Shown piece after piece: positions 60,430 through 64,000 of a stretch of 64,000 nucleotides of DNA. Origin of the DNA: Geodermatophilus poikilotrophus (lineage in GTDB: Bacteria > Actinomycetota > Actinomycetes > Mycobacteriales > Geodermatophilaceae); NCBI RefSeq assembly GCF_900111455.1, contig NZ_FOIE01000002.1, positions 248,001 to 312,000 of the forward strand. The letters run 5' to 3'. The notes beneath the pieces are model-generated. The model searched no databases, had not been told where the DNA came from, and saw only the letters and a program-made list of their open reading frames with translations. Both the position numbers and the translations under genes were made by a program. The first letter of the stretch is position 1. Each line of letters opens with the position of its first letter.

Positions 60430-62427
60430 GTGGACACCGCCGTGACCGACCCCGTGGTCGGCCTCGTCCTCGAGGGGAGATACCTGCTCGAGGAGCGCCT
60501 CGCCCGGGGCGGGATGTCCACCGTCTACGCCGCCACCGACCTGCGGCTGCACCGGACGGTCGCGGTCAAGGTCATGGCCGAGCACCTGGCCCACGACCCG
60601 ACGTTCGTCGACCGGTTCACCCGCGAGGCGCGGGCCGCGGCCATGCTCAGCCACCCCAACGTCGTCTCGGTCAGCGACCAGGGCAGCGACCAGGGCCTGG
60701 TCTTCCTCGTCATGGAGCTGGTCCGCGGGCGCACCCTGCGCGACCTGCTGCAGGCCCGCGGCCGGCTCACCGTCGCCGAGGCCTTCGCCGTCCTGGAGCC
60801 CGTGCTCTCCGGGCTGACCGCCGCCCACCGCGCCGGGATCGTGCACCGCGACATCAAGCCGGAGAACGTCCTCATCGGCGCCGACGGCGTGGTGAAGGTG
60901 GCCGACTTCGGCCTCGCCCGCGCGCTCACCGGCACCGGGCAGACCAGCCACACCGGCGGCGTGCTCATCGGCACGGTCGCCTACCTCTCCCCCGAACAGC
61001 TCGAGCGCGGCAAGGCCGACGCGCGCAGCGACGTGTACGCCGCCGGCGTCGTCCTCTACGAGATGCTCACCGGCCACCCGCCCTACGGCGGCGACACCCC
61101 GCTGGCGGTGGCCTACCAGCACGTGCACCACGACATGCCGCGGCCGTCGGAGGAGGTGCCCGGCCTGCCGTGGGAGGTCGACGAACTGGTCGCACGAACC
61201 ACCCGCCGCGAGCCCGCCGTCCGCCCGCTGGACGCAGGCGCGTTCCTCGCCGACCTCGAGGACGTGCGCAACGACCTGAGCATCGAGCGCGTGCCGGTGC
61301 CCACCGGGCGCAGCACCGGCGGCCCGGAGGTCCTGCGGCCGACGAACCGGCCCAGTCACCCGGCCCGGCACACCGGCGAACCGGCCGCCCCGCGCACCGA
61401 GGTGCTCGGCCCGGGCGGCACCCGGCCCGGCCGCGGCAACCGCACCTCGATGCTCCCGGGCACCGTCGGCGGCGCGGCGCCCGACGCCGGCGGACGGCGG
61501 CCCGCGCCCGGGCGGGCGCGACCCGGCGTGCCCGCGCACATCCGGCAGCGCCGCGCCCGCCTCGCCGTCGCCCTCGTGCTGCTCACGGCGGTCACCATCG
61601 GTGCGGTCGGCTGGTGGCTGGGCTCCGGGCGGTGGACGACGGTGCCGCAGCTGACCGGGCGGGAGCAGGCCGCGGCCATCGACCTGCTGCAGGAGGCGGG
61701 CCTGGACCCCGACTGCTGCGACGAGCAGTTCAGCGAGGACGTCCCCGACGGCGTGGTCATCTCCGCCCAGCCCGAGGGCGGCGAGGCGATCCGCGGCACC
61801 GACGTCCGGCTGGTGGTCTCCAAGGGCCCGGAGCGGTTCACGGCCCCCCCGGACCTGGTCGGCCAGCCGCTGGACGCGGTCCGTGCCGCGCTCGAGGGGG
61901 TCCCGGTGGCCACCCGCGAGGTCCAGGACTACGACGACGAGGTCCCGGTGGGCCACGTCACCGGCTTCAAGCCCGAGGCCGGCACCGAGCTCAAGCGCGA
62001 CGAGGAGCTGGTGGTCTACGTCAGCCGCGGGCACGCGCCGGTGCCGGTGCCCGCGGTCGTCGGGCTCTCCCCGGAGCAGGCGACGGCCAACCTGGAGACG
62101 CTCGGCTTCACCGTCGAGCGCAGCGAGGGCCGCAGCGCCGACGTCGACCTCGGCGAGGTCATGGCGGTCGACCCGGCCGCCGGCCAGCAGGCGCCCTACC
62201 GGAGCACCGTCACCCTCCAGGTGTCGGCCGGGCTGCCGCAGGTGCAGGTGCCGGACGTGGTCGGCCGCAGCCAGCAGGAGGCGGCCGCACTGCTGCAGCA
62301 GGCCGGCCTGCAGGTGCAGGTCAGCCAGTTCTACGGCGACCGCGTGTTCCGGCAGAGCCCGCCCGCCGGGCAGACGGTCGACATCGGCACCCCGGTGACG
62401 ATCCTGGTGACGTTCGGACAGGACTGA
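60430..62427 (+). CDS. PASTA-domain Ser/Thr protein kinase (PknL/PknB-like)
   Basis: 665 residues from GTG 60430. The kinase domain (about 16-275) has glycine loop LARGGMSTVY, Lys47 in VAVKVM, catalytic VHRDIKPEN (Asp141), DFG (159-161) and an activation loop with Thr/Ser (GTGQTSHTGG). A Pro/Arg-rich juxtamembrane region leads to a transmembrane helix (about 376-398) and four PASTA repeats (WTTVPQLTG, FTAPPDLVG, VPVPAVVG, VQVPDVVG). PASTA domains sense muropeptides or lipid II. A CC pair (DPDCCDEQ) in the first repeat is unusual. The nearby Rv2175c-like gene suggests a PknL-type system. Confidence 0.93.
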   Translation: MDTAVTDPVVGLVLEGRYLLEERLARGGMSTVYAATDLRLHRTVAVKVMAEHLAHDPTFVDRFTREARAAAMLSHPNVVSVSDQGSDQGLVFLVMELVRGRTLRDLLQARGRLTVAEAFAVLEPVLSGLTAAHRAGIVHRDIKPENVLIGADGVVKVADFGLARALTGTGQTSHTGGVLIGTVAYLSPEQLERGKADARSDVYAAGVVLYEMLTGHPPYGGDTPLAVAYQHVHHDMPRPSEEVPGLPWEVDELVARTTRREPAVRPLDAGAFLADLEDVRNDLSIERVPVPTGRSTGGPEVLRPTNRPSHPARHTGEPAAPRTEVLGPGGTRPGRGNRTSMLPGTVGGAAPDAGGRRPAPGRARPGVPAHIRQRRARLAVALVLLTAVTIGAVGWWLGSGRWTTVPQLTGREQAAAIDLLQEAGLDPDCCDEQFSEDVPDGVVISAQPEGGEAIRGTDVRLVVSKGPERFTAPPDLVGQPLDAVRAALEGVPVATREVQDYDDEVPVGHVTGFKPEAGTELKRDEELVVYVSRGHAPVPVPAVVGLSPEQATANLETLGFTVERSEGRSADVDLGEVMAVDPAAGQQAPYRSTVTLQVSAGLPQVQVPDVVGRSQQEAAALLQQAGLQVQVSQFYGDRVFRQSPPAGQTVDIGTPVTILVTFGQD

Positions 62428-62450
62428 GGACGCTGCGCACTGCTGCCGGT

Positions 62451-63341
62451 GTGCCGCCGATCGGGGCGCACATCCAGATCAAGGGCGGGCTGGCCACGGG
62501 CGGGCTGGCCTACACCGACGCGGTCGCCGCGCGGGCCGTGCAGGTCTTCGTCGGCAACCCGCGGGGCTGGCGGCTGACCCCCGGCGACCCCCGGCAGGAC
62601 GCGCGGTTCACCGCCGGCTGCGCCGAGCGCGGGGTGCCCTCCTTCATCCACACGCCGTTCCTGGTCAACGTCGGGTCCCCCACCGAGGCGACCGTCGAGC
62701 AGTCGGTGGCCACCATCGCGCACAACCTCGCCCGCGGCGCCCAGCTCGGCTGCCGGGGCGTCGTCGTGCACGCCGGCTCGGCCGTCGGCGAGGACCGCTA
62801 CGAGGACGCGCTGCGCCAGCTGCACGAGCGGCTGCTGCCGGTGCTGGAGGCCGCGCCGGACGACGGTCCGCGGCTGCTGGTCGAGCCGACCGCCGGCGGC
62901 GGGAGGTCGCTGGCCGCCACGGTCGAGGACCTCGGCCCGTACTTCGCCGCGCTCGAGGACCACCCGCTGCTCGGCGTCTGCTTCGACACCTGCCACGCCT
63001 GGGCGGCCGGCCACGAGCTGACCGTGCCCGGCGGGATGGCCGGCACCCTCGACGCGCTGGAGGCCACCGTCGGTCCCGGCCGGCTGGGCCTGGTGCACGC
63101 GAACGACTCCCTGGACGAGTGCGGCTCCAAGCGGGACCGGCACACCACCATCGGGGCGGGCTCGATCGGCGTCGCCCCGTTCGCGGAGCTGCTCGCCCAC
63201 CGGTCGATGGCCGGCGTCCCGGTCGTCGTCGAGACGCCGAGCGAGCGGGACGGCGTGGCCTCGGCCGGGCACGCGGCCGACATCGCGCTGCTGTGCTCGC
63301 TGCGTGACGGGACCGTGCAGGCCCAGGCCCCAGCCGCCTGA
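62451..63341 (+). CDS. nfo: Deoxyribonuclease IV (AP endonuclease, Nfo family)
   Basis: 296 residues from GTG 62451 (VPPIGAHIQIKGGLATGGLA). TIM-barrel metal-site motifs: GAHIQIKGG, FIHTPFLVNVGSP, RGVVVHAGSAVGED, LLVEPTAGGG, VCFDTCHAWAAGHEL, LVHANDSLDECGSKRDRH and VVVETPSE, covering the expected His/Glu/Asp zinc ligands. It cuts DNA at abasic sites in base excision repair. No strong ribosome-binding site lies before the GTG; it follows the kinase by 23 bp and may be read from the same transcript. Confidence 0.92.
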   Translation: MPPIGAHIQIKGGLATGGLAYTDAVAARAVQVFVGNPRGWRLTPGDPRQDARFTAGCAERGVPSFIHTPFLVNVGSPTEATVEQSVATIAHNLARGAQLGCRGVVVHAGSAVGEDRYEDALRQLHERLLPVLEAAPDDGPRLLVEPTAGGGRSLAATVEDLGPYFAALEDHPLLGVCFDTCHAWAAGHELTVPGGMAGTLDALEATVGPGRLGLVHANDSLDECGSKRDRHTTIGAGSIGVAPFAELLAHRSMAGVPVVVETPSERDGVASAGHAADIALLCSLRDGTVQAQAPAA

Positions 63342-63342
63342 A

Positions 63343-63390
63343 GCAGGCCCCCCCCGGCCCCCACCACTCGCGAGCTCGGCGGGACCCTGC
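63343..63390. repeat. Dispersed palindromic repeat, degenerate copy 12 (3' of nfo)
   Basis: GCAGG (63343-63347) and CCTGC (63386-63390) flank CCACTCGCGAGCTCGGCGGG. Strongly decayed; it starts at the nfo stop codon. Confidence 0.5.
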
Positions 63391-63555
63391 CCGGGGGCGA
63401 GCGGAGCGGCGGTCCCCGTCGTTCGGCGTGTCCGGCCGACACGCCGACGTGACACTCCGAACCGCAGCCGTCACTTGCGGTGATCCATGTCGCGACGTTG
63501 GCTACAGGTCCCTGCGGTCGCCCGGCCGCGGCAGAGCCTCTCGAGGAGCCGTCCC

Positions 63556-64000
63556 TTGCCCACTCGTCGCACCCTGGCTGCCGCCGTCCTCGCAGCCCTC
63601 GCGACCGCCGGCCTCGGCGTTCCGGCCGGTCCCGCCGCCGCGGCACCGCCCGACGGTCCGCGTGCCACCTACGTCGTCACCGTCGACCGCGCCACCCTGC
63701 CCGCCGAGGCGGCGGAGGGGGCCCGCGGCATCGGGGGTCGTGTCGACCACGTCTACTCGACGGCGCTGACCGGCTTCGCGGTGACGCTGCCGGAGACCGC
63801 TGCCGCCCGGCTGTCGACCATCCCCGGGGTGGTCGCCGTCGAGCGCGACCAGGTCGTCACCCTCGACGGGACCCAGTCCGGCGCGACCTGGGGCCTGGAC
63901 CGCACCGACCAGCGGGACCTCCCGCTCAACGGGACCTACGGCTACAGCGGGACCGGCGCGGGCGTCACCGCCTACGTCATCGACACCGGCATCGCCGCCG
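63556..64000 (+). CDS. Secreted subtilisin-like (S8) protease, 3' end cut by window
   Basis: The first 148 codons of a larger gene. The start is TTG 63556, with GAGGAG seven bases upstream. A signal peptide (LAAAVLAALATAGLGVPAG, cleavage near AAA-AP) is followed by an inhibitor I9 propeptide (RATYVVTVDRATLP...VYSTALTGFAVTLP). The S8 catalytic domain then begins, with the Asp active-site strand VTAYVIDTGIA near the window end. It is synthesised as an exported zymogen that removes its own propeptide. Confidence 0.92.
   Translation, partial: MPTRRTLAAAVLAALATAGLGVPAGPAAAAPPDGPRATYVVTVDRATLPAEAAEGARGIGGRVDHVYSTALTGFAVTLPETAAARLSTIPGVVAVERDQVVTLDGTQSGATWGLDRTDQRDLPLNGTYGYSGTGAGVTAYVIDTGIAA

Noticed and set aside
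58201..62034. 1277-residue minus-strand frame across the glyA and kinase genes
   Set aside because: Only the last 107 residues (Rv2175c-like) are real; the rest is antisense shadow of well-supported plus-strand genes.
2711..63390. Dispersed palindromes as a CRISPR array
   Set aside because: Copies are kilobases apart, lie between genes and vary in the arms; there are no regular spacers or cas genes.
1..64000. tRNA or rRNA genes
   Set aside because: I saw no cloverleaf, T-loop GGTTCGA-type pattern in context, or rRNA-like sequence in the gaps; a tRNAscan/Infernal run would settle it.

Overview
This 64-kb window comes from a very GC-rich actinobacterial chromosome. Start codons are often GTG and neighbouring genes often overlap by four bases (GTGA/ATGA). 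The gene content (meso-DAP-type MurE, Wag31/DivIVA, SepF, DUF3040, DUF6504, carotenoid genes, a ZTP riboswitch before glyA) fits Actinomycetota. My best guess is Geodermatophilaceae (Blastococcus/Modestobacter/Geodermatophilus type); the family is inferred from the overall picture, not proved. I saw no tRNA, rRNA, CRISPR array, insertion sequence or prophage. This is a chromosomal core region with accessory insertions.

Layout. (1) 1-19.9 kb, minus strand: a complete division and cell-wall (dcw) cluster. In transcription order it reads mraZ, rsmH, a 32-codon bridging ORF, ftsL, ftsI, murE, murF, mraY, ftsW, murG, murC, ftsQ, an AhpD-like gene, ftsZ, pgeF, yggS, sepF, yggT, divIVA. murD is absent from its usual place between mraY and ftsW. 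A six-repeat MraZ box lies upstream of mraZ. (2) 20.1-24.9 kb, plus strand: moxR, DUF58 and a membrane transglutaminase, preceded by a leader ORF on an inverted repeat. (3) 25-27.3 kb: DUF2750, DUF3040 and dinB, with a LexA box upstream of dinB. (4) 27.5-30.1 kb, plus strand: a small Gly/Ala/Asp-repeat peptide gene overlapping a JmjC/cupin oxygenase gene, which overlaps a sucrase/ferredoxin-like [2Fe-2S] protein gene. This is the best candidate for an undescribed peptide-modification system. (5) 30.1-39 kb: a secreted serine hydrolase, a phosphodiesterase-like protein, a methyltransferase, a VOC protein, and an SOS cassette of DUF6504, a HEPN protein and dnaE2 with a palindromic LexA box and a good promoter. 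(6) 39.1-52.9 kb: a tRNA-editing protein, a GNAT protein, a carotenoid-tailoring trio (CrtO-like, CruF-like, family-2 glycosyltransferase), a flavin reductase, a PfkB kinase, a CDP-alcohol phosphotransferase, a lipase, an ABC exporter with a LolA/RseB-like protein, DUF808 and two unknowns. (7) 53-58.2 kb: metF and the carotenoid core crtE-crtI-crtB facing crtYc-crtYd, with crtB and crtYd overlapping tail to tail by 142 bp. (8) 58.2-64 kb: an Rv2175c-like regulator, ZTP riboswitch-glyA, a PASTA Ser/Thr kinase, endonuclease IV, and the start of a secreted subtilisin.

A recurrent signal is a family of about a dozen intergenic palindromes built around GCGAGCCTGCGAG, with long flanking arms. They usually sit directly after stop codons, but two copies lie inside coding sequences (ftsL and the 31.5-kb phosphodiesterase). 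Together the carotenoid genes predict a cyclised, hydrated, probably ketolated and glycosylated carotenoid. The dcw genes supply the mDAP peptidoglycan and septum machinery except MurD, which must be encoded elsewhere.
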